Shown here: in pieces, positions 34,663 to 44,466 of the stretch
Layout of the letters: each line of letters starts with the position of its first letter
Numbering within the stretch: the first letter of the stretch is position 1
Assembly: GCA_944322285.1 (NCBI GenBank)
Contig: CALUOR010000017.1
Span: forward strand, 1 to 64,000
Source: an uncultured Bacteroides sp.
Lineage (GTDB): Bacteria; Bacteroidota; Bacteroidia; Bacteroidales; Bacteroidaceae
Length of the DNA: 64,000 nucleotides
Reading direction: 5' to 3'
The notes under the pieces: model-generated
What the model was told of the DNA's origin: nothing
Database searches by the model: none
What the model saw: only the letters and a program-made list of their open reading frames with translations
Position numbers and translations under genes: made by a program

Positions 34663-35697
34663 ATGGTTACAAGAAAAACAAAGAAACTGGTTTACAATAC
34701 GATTGTCATTGCACTGCTGGTAATCGGCATAGGGTACGTCTGCTCACGTTTTCTCCATCTGGGCAGCGTGGAATATACAGACAATGCGCAGGTGAAACAA
34801 CATATCACTCCCGTCAATACACGAGTGCAGGGCTTCATCAAGAAGATTTATTTCGAGGAATACAAGCCTATACACAAGGGCGACACGTTGCTCGTGATTG
34901 AAGATGCGGAGTTCAGATTGCGTTTGGCACAAGCCGAAGCGGACTTGGCGAACGCGCTGGCAGGACAGCAGGTCACCCATGCAGGGATAGCCACTACACA
35001 AAACAATTTAAGTGTCAATGACGCTACTATCGAGGAAGTCCGTGTGCAACGGGCCAATGCGGAACGCGAGTTGCAACGATACCAGAAACTCTTGGAGGAA
35101 GATGCCGTCACCCGACAGCAATATGACAACATCAAGACGGCATACGATGCCATCAACGCACAGTATGAGCGGGCACTTCGCATGAAACATTCCACATCCT
35201 TGACCAAAGAAGAGCAGACGCATCGCCTGGGACAAAACGAGGCTGCCATCCGTTTGGCGCAAGCTGCCGTGGATTTGGCTCGTCTGAACCTGTCCTATAC
35301 GGTCATAGTCGCTACCTGCGATGGCGTGACGGGGCGCAAGGATATACACGAAGGGCAGTTGGTGCAGCCCGGCCAGACGATGGTGGACATTGTGGACAAT
35401 GGCGACTTGTGGGTCGTCGCCAACTACCGGGAAACCCAGCTTCCGAATATCAAGGAAGGGGCCGAGGTCATCTTTACGGCCGATGCCGTTCCGGGCATAA
35501 CCTATAAAGGTGTAGTGGAATCCATCTCCGATGCCACGGGAGCAGCGTTCTCTTTGATACCGCAAGACAATGCCACCGGAAACTTTGTCAAAGTGGAGCA
35601 GAGAGTCCCCGTCCGCATCCGCCTGCAAGGCAATGACGCGGAGAAGGTGAGCCGTTTACGGGCAGGTTTCAATGTGGAATGCAAAGTGAAATACTGA
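34663..35697 (+). CDS. HlyD/EmrA-type periplasmic adaptor
   Basis: A 344-residue membrane-fusion protein. It has one N-terminal membrane helix (TIVIALLVIGIGYVCSRFL), a lipoyl-like half motif (VEYTDNAQVKQHITPVNTRV then YKPIHKGDTLLVIEDAEF), a coiled-coil hairpin (about 85-195) and a beta-barrel part (GRKDIHEGQLVQPGQTMVDI). It should link the MFS pump to the TolC channel. An in-frame ATG at 34594 would put the repeat array next to coding sequence; 34663 fits the family better. The stop is one base before the pump ATG. Confidence 0.93.
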   Translation: MVTRKTKKLVYNTIVIALLVIGIGYVCSRFLHLGSVEYTDNAQVKQHITPVNTRVQGFIKKIYFEEYKPIHKGDTLLVIEDAEFRLRLAQAEADLANALAGQQVTHAGIATTQNNLSVNDATIEEVRVQRANAERELQRYQKLLEEDAVTRQQYDNIKTAYDAINAQYERALRMKHSTSLTKEEQTHRLGQNEAAIRLAQAAVDLARLNLSYTVIVATCDGVTGRKDIHEGQLVQPGQTMVDIVDNGDLWVVANYRETQLPNIKEGAEVIFTADAVPGITYKGVVESISDATGAAFSLIPQDNATGNFVKVEQRVPVRIRLQGNDAEKVSRLRAGFNVECKVKY

Positions 35698-35698
35698 C

Positions 35699-37288
35699 AT
35701 GAGCGGAACTGCACAACCCATGCCTTTCTCCATGCCGATGTTCAGGAGCTTTGTTCCTGAACGGATACGGCCTTGGATGTATGTATTCATCGCTGTTACC
35801 TTCCAGTTTTCCGGCGGACTTTATTTGGGTACGCTGAACCAGATGATGGGTGAGACGACCCTGATGCGTGAGGACTTGCTGATGTGCCTTTATGCAAACT
35901 TGGCAGGAATGGCCATCTATTTTCCTCTATTGTTCCGCATGAAATTCCGCTTCACCAACAAAACGCTGCTTTGCGGGGCGGCTACCGGGGTATTGCTCTG
36001 TAACTTGGTTGCGCCGCATATCACTTTTCTTCCGTTGCTTTGGCTGATATGCTTCATCGAAGGCATGTGCAAGATACAAGGCACATTCGAGTGCATGTCG
36101 AACATCCAGCTTTGGATGAGTCCGACACGCGACTTTACCGTGTTCTTCCCCGTGCTGCATATCATCATCTTAGGGAGTATGCAGTTGTCCGATTTGCTGG
36201 CCACTTATTTGATGTATTACTATCATTGGGACTATATGCAACTGTTCATCTGCGGCATCATGATGATAGATTTGTTGGTATTGACCGTCTGCACTCGGCA
36301 TTTCCGCATGTTCAAGAAGTTCCCTTTGTTAGGCATAGATTGGCTGGGGGCGATACTTTGGGCGGCACTTGCCTTGGAAATCACCTTCGTTTTCAACTAT
36401 GGTGATTATTACGATTGGTGGAACAGTCCCGTAATTCGCAGGGTCAGCCTTTCCGCTGCCGTTACGCTTGTGTTCTGTCTGGGGCGTATGTTCTCCATCC
36501 GACATCCTTACCTTGAACCCAAGATGTGGACGTACCGTTATCTGGCTCCAATTCTTGTGCTGGTCGCCTTGGTGGAAATGTTGCTTGCCACCGAGCATGT
36601 GTTGGAAGAGACGTTCCTTGAAGGCGTAATGCACTACGGCACGATGACAGGCGTGCAGTTGGATTGGCCTGTGCTTGCCGGATGCCTGACGGGATGCTTG
36701 TTTTCCTATTGGTGGATGCACGTCAAGCATTTCAACTACCTGAGGCTGATTATCATCGGGTTGGCAGGAGTGATATGTTATCTGCTCGTATTCTATTTCA
36801 CGGTTTCAAGCGACATACATATCTCCCAGTTGTATCTGCCGATGGCCTGCCGTGGGTTCGGGTATGCCGTGTTGAGCGTGACTTTCTTGACCTGTGCGGA
36901 AGAAATCATGAGCTTCCAGCATTTCTTCCAGTCTCTTGCCGTGTTCCAGATGCTCCACATGGTCATGGGCGGTGTGATTGGTGCAGCCATTTACACCCGT
37001 GGCTTGAAATATTATATTCCCGACAACATGGCACGGTATGGGGCGGCGATAGATAATGTGACTGCCAATGGATTGCCGGTGAATATCCCACATTTCATGG
37101 AAACATTCATGTCGCAGATGACTGAAATCAGCGTCAAGCAAATCTACGGATGGGCTGCTTACGCCTGTATTTTCCTCTTCTTGCTGTTCCTGCTGTATGA
37201 CGCACCGATACGGCGAGAACTGAAACAGATACCGAGTTGGCAGAAAATACGAGAACAAATAGTAAAATCTTTGGCAATAAAAAAGTGA
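35699..37288 (+). CDS. DHA2-like MFS efflux transporter (EmrB type)
   Basis: A 529-residue inner-membrane protein with about 14 hydrophobic segments (for example WMYVFIAVTFQFSGGLYLG, ILVLVALVEMLLATEHVLEE). Size, topology and operon place it as the pump of an EmrAB-TolC-like system. The classic MFS loop motif G-x-x-x-D-R-x-G-R is not obvious, and the protein looks divergent from proteobacterial EmrB. Substrate unknown (drugs, bile salts and fatty acids are usual for the family). Confidence 0.82.
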   Translation: MSGTAQPMPFSMPMFRSFVPERIRPWMYVFIAVTFQFSGGLYLGTLNQMMGETTLMREDLLMCLYANLAGMAIYFPLLFRMKFRFTNKTLLCGAATGVLLCNLVAPHITFLPLLWLICFIEGMCKIQGTFECMSNIQLWMSPTRDFTVFFPVLHIIILGSMQLSDLLATYLMYYYHWDYMQLFICGIMMIDLLVLTVCTRHFRMFKKFPLLGIDWLGAILWAALALEITFVFNYGDYYDWWNSPVIRRVSLSAAVTLVFCLGRMFSIRHPYLEPKMWTYRYLAPILVLVALVEMLLATEHVLEETFLEGVMHYGTMTGVQLDWPVLAGCLTGCLFSYWWMHVKHFNYLRLIIIGLAGVICYLLVFYFTVSSDIHISQLYLPMACRGFGYAVLSVTFLTCAEEIMSFQHFFQSLAVFQMLHMVMGGVIGAAIYTRGLKYYIPDNMARYGAAIDNVTANGLPVNIPHFMETFMSQMTEISVKQIYGWAAYACIFLFLLFLLYDAPIRRELKQIPSWQKIREQIVKSLAIKK

Positions 37289-37619
37289 TAAGTTTTTGTA
37301 ACAGTCGTCAGTAATCAATTCATCACATAATATAAAGGTACGAAATATAGTACCATTTAGTACCAATATTTTCTAAAATCGTGAAAATTCGTGAGTATTC
37401 CAATCAAGTGAAAACATCTGCAAATAACTGATATATAGGAATAATCAACAAAACAAGATTGCACTAAACATAAATAGTGGATAGTGGGTAAGAATACGTA
37501 GGTAGGGGATGAGGCTGCCCGGTGGTGTGTTTTGAAAGTATCGGAACGTTTCAATTTGAAATGATAGAAGCGTAAGAAGCGCAGAGCTTATCCCAATGGT
37601 TCTCTGCGCTTCTTTGTAT
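37289..37619. other. Gap between efflux operon and DUF2264 gene
   Basis: 331 bp. It contains three GTAC words near 37338-37363 (spacing 12 and 10 bp) and the terminator below. A 65-codon minus-strand frame (37357-37554) has no promoter or family signal and is not called. Confidence 0.5.
37576..37612. terminator. Bidirectional hairpin terminator
   Basis: Perfect 11-bp stem GAAGCGCAGAG/CTCTGCGCTTC (37576-37586/37602-37612) followed by TTTG. It lies just after the DUF2264 stop on the minus strand and also serves the plus-strand efflux operon. Confidence 0.75.
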
Positions 37620-39734
37620 TTAATTCTTATGGGAATCGAATGATACGGTCTTTTTCTCTCCGTTACGCAGGCGGATGGTGACTTCCCGGTTGTCCGAAGA
37701 GATCTTCACAGACTTGACAGGATTCAGTTCCTCTTTTGTAAAAGAGCCTTTTTCACCGCTCTTTTTCCATAACTGCAAGGTGACGAAGATTCGGCTGTCC
37801 GCAATGCGGTCGCGCAGGATAGGCAACAGGCAGCGGCGGCTGACGGGGTGCAGTCCTTCGGGATATATCGTCTGAGTCTCTGTTGTCCATCCGGCTAAAG
37901 GGATTTGTGCCAATTCATAGCAGCCATTCCCTTGGTAGCTGATTTCCGGCTTGCTTCCTTTAACTCTGCAAACGGCTTCTTTCTCGTAGAAAACGGTATC
38001 GGTCTCCGGCAGCGTATAATGTCCTAAGCTGATGTCAGTGGGAGTGCCTACGCTCACCTTGTCCACGCGTAGAATGCCGTCGGGCAACAGGATGTCCGCC
38101 AGTTGGAACCGGACGGTTGTATCGGTCTCAAGCACAGCGTCCCGTCGGTACACACCTTCGTCGAAACTCTTGAAGTCATACAAGCGCAATACTTCCCATT
38201 CGTTCTTCTTGTTCTTGACGCCATAGTTCATGGAGATTTCTCCGTCTTTCCCATCGGCCATCCAAGGGAAGTCTGTATTATAGGCCAGCTTGTTGTAGTT
38301 CTCGGACGAACGGAACAGTTGCCAGTCATTGGCTACCCGCTCATGACACCATGAACGCATCTCGGAAGCGCCGCTGTTGGGGTAGTTGGCGATGAGCAGT
38401 CCGGTGGCAGGCTGCAATTTGGCGTTTACCGTTCCTTGCTTCATGCCGCTCCACGGTCCTTCATTCTCCACGGCCGTCCAATAGGCGGAATTTTCCGGAA
38501 GCAACAGGCCTAAGAAGGCTTTGCTTGCCCAATACACGCTTCCGCGGCAACTATAAATCTGCACGGCAGGGGCAAAAGGACCATAAAAGCCCATGGTGGG
38601 CACACCGTTCTCCAAGAACTCCGGATGTTCTAAGAATTGCAACAACGAGGCGGAAGCGATGCGGCGCAACCATCCATAATTGATGCCTTCGAATCCGCCG
38701 TATTCCAATAATGGGAAAGGAGTGACGGCTGCAAACCGATAACAGACGCTTCGTCCCCACATGTTCATCCGCCCGTCACGGGCAAACATATACGGATAGT
38801 TGTCCGCTAACTCGCGTTCATTTTTCAGAATACGTGCCGCCAGGTTCTGATAGATGTTTGCGTCCAGTCCGGAAGCGGCATCAGGCTTGAATGTCTTGCC
38901 AAACCATTCCGCCCACAGAGGTCCGTAGCTTTGGTAAGCCCACATGCTGTAGTAATCATAGGCGGGGGCATCGTTGTACCATCCTTCCCCCCGATAGCGG
39001 TCGAGCAGCTTCTCCAGCCAGTCCACCAGTTTCTTTTCATCAACCTTGTAGCCTTGGTCCTTGAGGAAACTCAGGATGTAGACGTTGAAGAACATCCAGT
39101 TGGAGCCGATGGTAGGCCCGTCCCCATAGCTGAGCATCGTGGCGGCCAGTTTGTCTTTTTCCGCCTGCGGAAGCGGTTCCCACAAGATGTCCGGAGCCGC
39201 CTTCATGGAGATAGCCAATGAGCCCAATTCAAGTAAAGTCTGGCTTGGGCCTCCGGTGCGGTGGGCGATGTAGTGTTTGCTCTGCGGATTGGAGATGCTC
39301 ATTAACTGATGGCGGTAGTAGTCTGCCACCTTGATACCGTGCAGCTCCAGTTCCGGATTCTCTTTCAGCAGCGGGGCGGCGAGGAAGAGCGTGCGTGCCA
39401 GGCCTTCCAGTTTGGCCGTTTTGGCTGCTTTCTCATCCCGTGGATAGGTTTTGTCCAATTGTTTGGGGAAATACATTGGGTCATCCAAGCAATGGATGTA
39501 GCTGAACGCCCCTTCCAATAAGTATTCCCCCGCCTGAATCCAATGGCGGCGGGTCATGCCCGTATAGGGACTCAGGGTATAATCGGGCGACTCCACACGG
39601 AAAATGTTATCTGTTTCGCAGACAGGTGCGTCTGGTCGTAAGCCCCGTGCCTGTGCGGCTGACGAGAGGCTCACTGATAAGCATAGCAGACATAGGATTG
39701 TCCACATTCGGTTGGATGTTTGAATCTTTTTCAT
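37620..39734 (-). CDS. DUF2264 family protein, exported; probable glycan enzyme
   Basis: A 704-residue protein with signal peptide ([20 protein letters not shown]). The N-terminal half is the all-helical DUF2264 domain ([56 protein letters not shown]) and the C-terminal half is beta-rich. I believe some DUF2264 proteins are classed as glycoside hydrolases (GH154, beta-glucuronidase), but this is from memory. It follows the GH43 gene by 12 bp on the same strand, so the two enzymes probably act on one plant or algal polysaccharide. Confidence 0.82.
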   Translation of the reverse strand: MKKIQTSNRMWTILCLLCLSVSLSSAAQARGLRPDAPVCETDNIFRVESPDYTLSPYTGMTRRHWIQAGEYLLEGAFSYIHCLDDPMYFPKQLDKTYPRDEKAAKTAKLEGLARTLFLAAPLLKENPELELHGIKVADYYRHQLMSISNPQSKHYIAHRTGGPSQTLLELGSLAISMKAAPDILWEPLPQAEKDKLAATMLSYGDGPTIGSNWMFFNVYILSFLKDQGYKVDEKKLVDWLEKLLDRYRGEGWYNDAPAYDYYSMWAYQSYGPLWAEWFGKTFKPDAASGLDANIYQNLAARILKNERELADNYPYMFARDGRMNMWGRSVCYRFAAVTPFPLLEYGGFEGINYGWLRRIASASLLQFLEHPEFLENGVPTMGFYGPFAPAVQIYSCRGSVYWASKAFLGLLLPENSAYWTAVENEGPWSGMKQGTVNAKLQPATGLLIANYPNSGASEMRSWCHERVANDWQLFRSSENYNKLAYNTDFPWMADGKDGEISMNYGVKNKKNEWEVLRLYDFKSFDEGVYRRDAVLETDTTVRFQLADILLPDGILRVDKVSVGTPTDISLGHYTLPETDTVFYEKEAVCRVKGSKPEISYQGNGCYELAQIPLAGWTTETQTIYPEGLHPVSRRCLLPILRDRIADSRIFVTLQLWKKSGEKGSFTKEELNPVKSVKISSDNREVTIRLRNGEKKTVSFDSHKN

Positions 39735-39746
39735 GGTAGAATTATT

Positions 39747-41288
39747 TTAATCATTAAAATCATTTCTCATTTCCTCCCCAGTGCGTTGCCAGTCGGTCAG
39801 CTTCCCGCCCATGTCCTTTTCCTGCGGCACGGTGTTGGCGTAACGGAAGCGGCGGAACACGGTGCTCCCTTTTTTCAGGGATACCAAGGCCGGACGCAAG
39901 GCGTAGAAGCCACCGTATGTATTGTGGTGCATTGTGGAGACGTCCACATTCTTCGCCAGCGTCTGCCATTGTTCGCCGTCCTTGCTCACTTGCATCGTTA
40001 CCCGGTTACCCCGATTGTGAAGGCGGATGTGGAAGGTCCGTCCGATGCTGTTGGGCAGGGTTTGCTTGCATTCCGCATTTTGGTAGACGGTGAATGTCTT
40101 TCCGTCGGACACGATGCCTGCATATGCCTTCTCGTTATAATAAAGGAGTAAGCCCGCGGCGTTGTTCCGGCCAATGTTCACTTCCGTTTCCACCCGGTAG
40201 TTCTTGTCCGTTGGCGTCACCAGCAGCAGACGTCCGTCAGCGGGCGTGCCTCCTTTCCCCTTCACGGATAGCGAGCCGTCCTTCAGCTTCAAGGCTTCGG
40301 GGGCGTATTCCTTCCAATATGTCCATTGCAGCCCCAGTTCCTTCCCATTGAAATCATCACTGAGGGAAAGGCTGTTGCTCGGCTGGGCCTTTTCCCCGTC
40401 CGGCGCATCCGCTTTCGCGCGGAACCATCCGTCCGGTGTCCATTCGACAGGCTCTATCAGCGTGGAACGTCCCAACGTATGATATCCATTGGCGTAAGCG
40501 TGGTAGACAATCCACCAGTTTCCCTGCATGTCGTCCACCAGCGTGCCGTGTCCCTTCGACCACCAGTTGTCGTCTGCGCTGTACGTGTGTACAATAGGGT
40601 TGTAGGGCGAGTTCTCCCACGGGCCCAACGGACTTTTGGCGCGCGCCGATGCCACCATGTGGCTCGTAGCCGGTCCGGCGGTTCCTCCTTGGGCCGAAGT
40701 CAGGTAATAGTACCCGTCCTTGTACGTCAGTTTGGGCGATTCCAGGTACATTCCCTCCGTTTCCCACTGTTTGGGGTACACCCATCCGTCATACACCTTC
40801 TTGCTTTCCCCCGCCCGTGCCAGTCCGTCGTCCGTCAGGGGCGTTATCCACCCGTCGTTGGTGTACAACCAGCGTCGGCCTTCCGCGTCCTTCAGGTGTC
40901 CCGGGTCAATACCTCCTATCTTCAGGTCTATGGGTTGGCTCCACGGACCGCGTATGTCATCCGCCCATGCTACCCAGTTGGTGCCGTCGGCCGGGTAATA
41001 CAAGTAGAAACGTCCGTCCACCTTCACCAGGTCGGGTGCCATGGCCGAGCCGCTGTATTCCGGCAGGGCGCGGCACAACGGTTCCCAATTCATGAGGTCG
41101 CGCGAGTGCCAGATGAGGAATCCCGGCATGTAGTAAAAGGGCGAGTGCGTCATGTAGTAGTCCTCCCCGTCGCGCAGGATGGTGGGGTCCGGATAGTCAC
41201 CCTTCAGGATGGCTTTGGGCCAGGTCTGCGCCTGTAGTCCCATAATGGTGCATAGCGTGAATAAACATTGTAAAATTAGTCTTTTCAT
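39747..41288 (-). CDS. GH43 family glycoside hydrolase, exported
   Basis: A 513-residue protein with signal peptide (LILQCLFTLCTIMGLQAQ). The five-bladed propeller domain has the catalytic Asp in KGDYPDPTILRDGEDYYMT and the acid Glu in TEGMYLESPKLTY; the pKa-modulating Asp is likely in GGIDPGHLKD. A C-terminal beta-sandwich (about residues 315-495) is of the GH43-associated DUF1349-like type. GH43 enzymes are arabinofuranosidases, xylosidases or galactosidases. It starts a two-gene operon with DUF2264. Confidence 0.92.
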   Translation of the reverse strand: MKRLILQCLFTLCTIMGLQAQTWPKAILKGDYPDPTILRDGEDYYMTHSPFYYMPGFLIWHSRDLMNWEPLCRALPEYSGSAMAPDLVKVDGRFYLYYPADGTNWVAWADDIRGPWSQPIDLKIGGIDPGHLKDAEGRRWLYTNDGWITPLTDDGLARAGESKKVYDGWVYPKQWETEGMYLESPKLTYKDGYYYLTSAQGGTAGPATSHMVASARAKSPLGPWENSPYNPIVHTYSADDNWWSKGHGTLVDDMQGNWWIVYHAYANGYHTLGRSTLIEPVEWTPDGWFRAKADAPDGEKAQPSNSLSLSDDFNGKELGLQWTYWKEYAPEALKLKDGSLSVKGKGGTPADGRLLLVTPTDKNYRVETEVNIGRNNAAGLLLYYNEKAYAGIVSDGKTFTVYQNAECKQTLPNSIGRTFHIRLHNRGNRVTMQVSKDGEQWQTLAKNVDVSTMHHNTYGGFYALRPALVSLKKGSTVFRRFRYANTVPQEKDMGGKLTDWQRTGEEMRNDFND

Positions 41289-41370
41289 GGTTCTATGTGA
41301 TTTTATGATTTAGCGATTTACAAAGTACGAATAGTAAATTGTAAATAGCTAAATCGTAAATGAAGCACGT

Positions 41371-43269
41371 TTATTTCTTTTTCTTCTTCGACCGTTTTGC
41401 CCAGCCCTCCTCGCTGAAATCCGGTTCGGGATCGCGGAAGTCATCGTTATTGTGTTGGAAGAATTGTTTCCAGTCGTCCTTCTTGCCGCGGGGTTTGGTG
41501 TAGCCCCGTTCTTCGCGGCTGGGCTTGTTTTTCTTCGTGGCTTTCGGAGCTTCCGCCGCTTTTCCGGCGTTCTTCTTGCCTTTGGACGCGTTGTCTTTAC
41601 GCTTCCGCTCTTGAGGCCGGTCATCGCTTTCCGTGCCAGCTACTTCTACGGTGACCTTGCGTCCGTTCCATTTGCTTTGGTTCATGGCTTTCACTACCCG
41701 GTCGGCTTCCGTTTCGTCCACTTCGAAGAAGGAGAAGTTGCGCATCAGGTCAATGCGTCCTACGTCCACCCGTCCGCGCACGTGGTCGTTCATCAGGCCG
41801 ATGAGGTCCGCCGGGCGGAAACCGTCCGTCTTTCCCAAGCTGATAAACAACCGGGTGAAACCTGCCTCGGCCGTCCGGTCTCCTTTTTTCTTCTTGCCTT
41901 CTTTCCGGCCTTTCTTTTCAGACTTGCCTCCTTCTCCGGTGCTGACGGTTTCTATCTCTTCACGATTGCGATAATATTCTACAAAACGGTTGAACTCATG
42001 CGACACCATGCGCTTGATGAGATCCTCCTTCGAGAGCCAGTCCAACTTGCGGTACACGTCGGGCATGAAGTCGGCTATTTCCTCTTCGTTCACCTTAACT
42101 TTCTCTAAATCGTCAATCACTTTCAGGAGCTGTTTTTCGCAGATTTGCTTGGCTGTGGGCATGGTTCCCATTTCGAATGTCTTGCCGATGGTGCGTTCTA
42201 TCTGGCGCAGCTTGCCCTTCTCGCGCAGGTTGATGATGGCGATGGAGGTACCTGTCTTTCCGGCACGTCCTGTACGTCCGCTGCGGTGAGTATAGCTCTC
42301 AATGTCATCGGGCAGGCCGTAGTTGATGACGTGCGTCAGGTCGTCCACGTCCAATCCGCGGGCTGCCACGTCCGTTGCCACAAGCAGTTGCAGGTTGCGG
42401 ATGCGGAATTTCTGCATCACCTGGTCGCGTGCCGCTTGCGTCAGTTCTCCGTGCAGGGAGTCGGCGTTGTAGCCTTCCTGCATCAGCTTCTCGGCAATCT
42501 CTTGCGTTTCTTTGCGGGTACGGCAGAAGATGATGGCGTATATCTGGGGGTAGAAGTCCACGATGCGTTTCAGCGTCTCATATTTGTCCTTGGCATGCAC
42601 GATGTAGGCCACATGCTTCACATTCGCGGTGCCTTCGTTTTTGCGCCCTATAGTGATTTCCTTTGCTTCGCGGAGGTAATTCTTCGCGATGCGGGAGATT
42701 TCGGGACTCATGGTGGCGGAGAAGAGCAGCGTGTTACGTTCCTCGGGCACTTGTGCCAGGATGGCGTTGATGCTGTCCGTGAAGCCCATGTCCAGCATTT
42801 CGTCCGCTTCGTCCATCACTACATTTTGTATGGTGCCCAGCGACACTTTTCCCCGCTCCATCAGGTCGATGAGACGTCCCGGCGTGGCTACGATGATGTG
42901 TACGCCCCGTTTCAGCGCCCGTATCTGGCTTTCGATGGACGAGCCTCCGTAGACGGGCAATACGCGCATGCCTTCAATGTATTTGGCATAGTCGTTCAGG
43001 TCGCCCGCTATTTGCAGGCACAGCTCACGGGTAGGACAGAGGATAAGGGATTGCGGATAGTGCTTGCTGACTTCGGTCTTCTGCAATAACGGCAGGCCGA
43101 ATGCGGCCGTTTTTCCCGTCCCTGTTTGTGCCAAGGCCACGACATCATTATTTTCTCCCAACAGGTAGGGAATCACTTCTTCTTGCACCGGCATGGGATA
43201 GGCATATCCCATTTCTTCAATGGCGCGGCGTATCTCCGGCGACACACCGAGCTCTTCAAATGTTTTCAT
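41371..43269 (-). CDS. DEAD-box RNA helicase (DeaD/CsdA type)
   Basis: A 632-residue cytoplasmic RNA helicase. The core has ALAQTGTGKTAAF (motif I), PTREL (Ia), VMDEADEMLDMGF (II, DEAD), LLFSATMSP (III) and HRSGRTGRAGKTG (VI). A C-terminal DbpA-type RNA-binding domain (FTRLFISLGKTDGFRPADL, about residue 465) is followed by a very basic tail rich in Lys. Such helicases help ribosome assembly and RNA decay, often in the cold. It has its own promoter. Confidence 0.95.
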   Translation of the reverse strand: MKTFEELGVSPEIRRAIEEMGYAYPMPVQEEVIPYLLGENNDVVALAQTGTGKTAAFGLPLLQKTEVSKHYPQSLILCPTRELCLQIAGDLNDYAKYIEGMRVLPVYGGSSIESQIRALKRGVHIIVATPGRLIDLMERGKVSLGTIQNVVMDEADEMLDMGFTDSINAILAQVPEERNTLLFSATMSPEISRIAKNYLREAKEITIGRKNEGTANVKHVAYIVHAKDKYETLKRIVDFYPQIYAIIFCRTRKETQEIAEKLMQEGYNADSLHGELTQAARDQVMQKFRIRNLQLLVATDVAARGLDVDDLTHVINYGLPDDIESYTHRSGRTGRAGKTGTSIAIINLREKGKLRQIERTIGKTFEMGTMPTAKQICEKQLLKVIDDLEKVKVNEEEIADFMPDVYRKLDWLSKEDLIKRMVSHEFNRFVEYYRNREEIETVSTGEGGKSEKKGRKEGKKKKGDRTAEAGFTRLFISLGKTDGFRPADLIGLMNDHVRGRVDVGRIDLMRNFSFFEVDETEADRVVKAMNQSKWNGRKVTVEVAGTESDDRPQERKRKDNASKGKKNAGKAAEAPKATKKNKPSREERGYTKPRGKKDDWKQFFQHNNDDFRDPEPDFSEEGWAKRSKKKKK

Positions 43270-43302
43270 TCAGCTATTGTATCTCTATTAAGTTTGCGGG
43301 TG

Positions 43303-43310
43303 CAAAGATA
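43303..43310 (-). promoter_or_regulatory. -7 promoter element of the DEAD-box helicase
   Basis: Minus-strand TATCTTTG, 34 bp before the start codon. Confidence 0.65.
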
Positions 43311-43321
43311 CGAAAAATTTT

Positions 43322-44392
43322 TTATTCTTCCTTGGTTAACAGGATATTCCGAAGCTGTTTCAGTTCCTGTCGGCTCAGGCCGATGCCTTTGCGCAGATAG
43401 GTGTCTATGTCTCCATACAAGTGTTCGGCTTCATCTTTGGCCGCATTCAGGAAATCTTCACGGGCGGAGTATAGGGTCGTGATGGTTTCTTGTGAGCGAA
43501 CGGGCAGGCGGTAGGCATACCGTGTGGCGCGCGGAATGTTGAAATATTCGTTGCTGAGGCAATAGTCTTCCATGATGTCGTCTTCGTTTACGTTAAGCGC
43601 GGCTAATATCAAGGCCGATAAAATGCCTGTGCGTCCTTTCCCCGATGAGCAATGGATGACAATGGGATAATTGTCCGCTTCGAGTAGAAGGTCGAACACT
43701 TGCCGGTATTGGGGCGTATATTTGTTCACCAGCTCCCGGTTCATTCGCTCTACGATGCGGTTTACCGTATCGCTCTGTATACTATGATTTTGCACGCCGT
43801 CCAACACTTTCTTCATGTTGCCCGTGGGGATGGGGATAGAGCATATTCGGAAGTCCTTTTGCAAATCTGCGTTGTCGGTCGTTCTCTCTTCGGGCGAACG
43901 CAGGTCGATGATGGTTCGGATGCCTAGATTTTTCAGTTCTTTGAGCGAACCTTTCCTTAGATTTTCTATTTCGCCCGACCGATAGAGCATTCCCCAGCGT
44001 ATGCTTTTTCGCCCGGGGTAGGAGGGATAGCCGCCTAAGTCGCGGAAGTTTTGTATGCCGGGTATGATGACATTGCGTGTGGCCACCTTTACCCGGTATT
44101 TGTCACCGAATACCAATTTGTAATAGTAGCGGTGGGTGGGGTCGTTAGTGACAATGGTCATATGTTGATCCGTGGTGGGGGCGGATGCTATGACCCGTTC
44201 TTCGGAAATATGGTCGGGATTCGTTGAGGCATATACTTTTACGTAGCCGGGTATGTCGGGGGTCATTTCCCATTTGACAATGCTGTTCCCAACTTTGTTT
44301 TCTTCACATATCACCGAAATGCGGGGCGTGGTATTGCTGCATGAAGGAAGCAAACAAGCCAACGCGAACAAACCGAATAGATTTTTGTACAT
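43322..44392 (-). CDS. Secreted tyrosine phosphatase, lipoprotein
   Basis: A 356-residue protein with a lipobox (FALACLLPSC, Cys18). An N-terminal beta domain (about 20-115) precedes a Tyr-phosphatase domain with the P-loop HCSSGKGRTG near residue 247 and the conserved N-terminal stretch FRDLGGYPS. The general-acid Asp is probably in IIDLRSPEE. Exported PTPs of this type act on periplasmic or extracellular phosphoproteins or phosphosugars; the target is unknown. Confidence 0.88.
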   Translation of the reverse strand: MYKNLFGLFALACLLPSCSNTTPRISVICEENKVGNSIVKWEMTPDIPGYVKVYASTNPDHISEERVIASAPTTDQHMTIVTNDPTHRYYYKLVFGDKYRVKVATRNVIIPGIQNFRDLGGYPSYPGRKSIRWGMLYRSGEIENLRKGSLKELKNLGIRTIIDLRSPEERTTDNADLQKDFRICSIPIPTGNMKKVLDGVQNHSIQSDTVNRIVERMNRELVNKYTPQYRQVFDLLLEADNYPIVIHCSSGKGRTGILSALILAALNVNEDDIMEDYCLSNEYFNIPRATRYAYRLPVRSQETITTLYSAREDFLNAAKDEAEHLYGDIDTYLRKGIGLSRQELKQLRNILLTKEE

Positions 44393-44418
44393 AGTTGCAA
44401 GTGACTAATGGGTCTTCG

Positions 44419-44426
44419 CAAATATA
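44419..44426 (-). promoter_or_regulatory. -7 promoter element of the tyrosine phosphatase
   Basis: Minus-strand TATATTTG, 27 bp before the start codon. Confidence 0.55.
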
Positions 44427-44466
44427 GATACTTTCGGGTAGAGGAGCAATCGCGGGCATTGTGTTT

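Noticed and set aside
37338-37363. Three GTAC words as a seventh array
   Set aside because: Spacing is 12 and 10 bp and the cores are only 4 bp; this does not meet the 21-23-bp pattern.
37357-37554. 65-codon minus-strand frame between the efflux operon and the DUF2264 gene
   Set aside because: No start-site support, no recognisable motif and odd composition (many Cys, His and Tyr); treated as chance.
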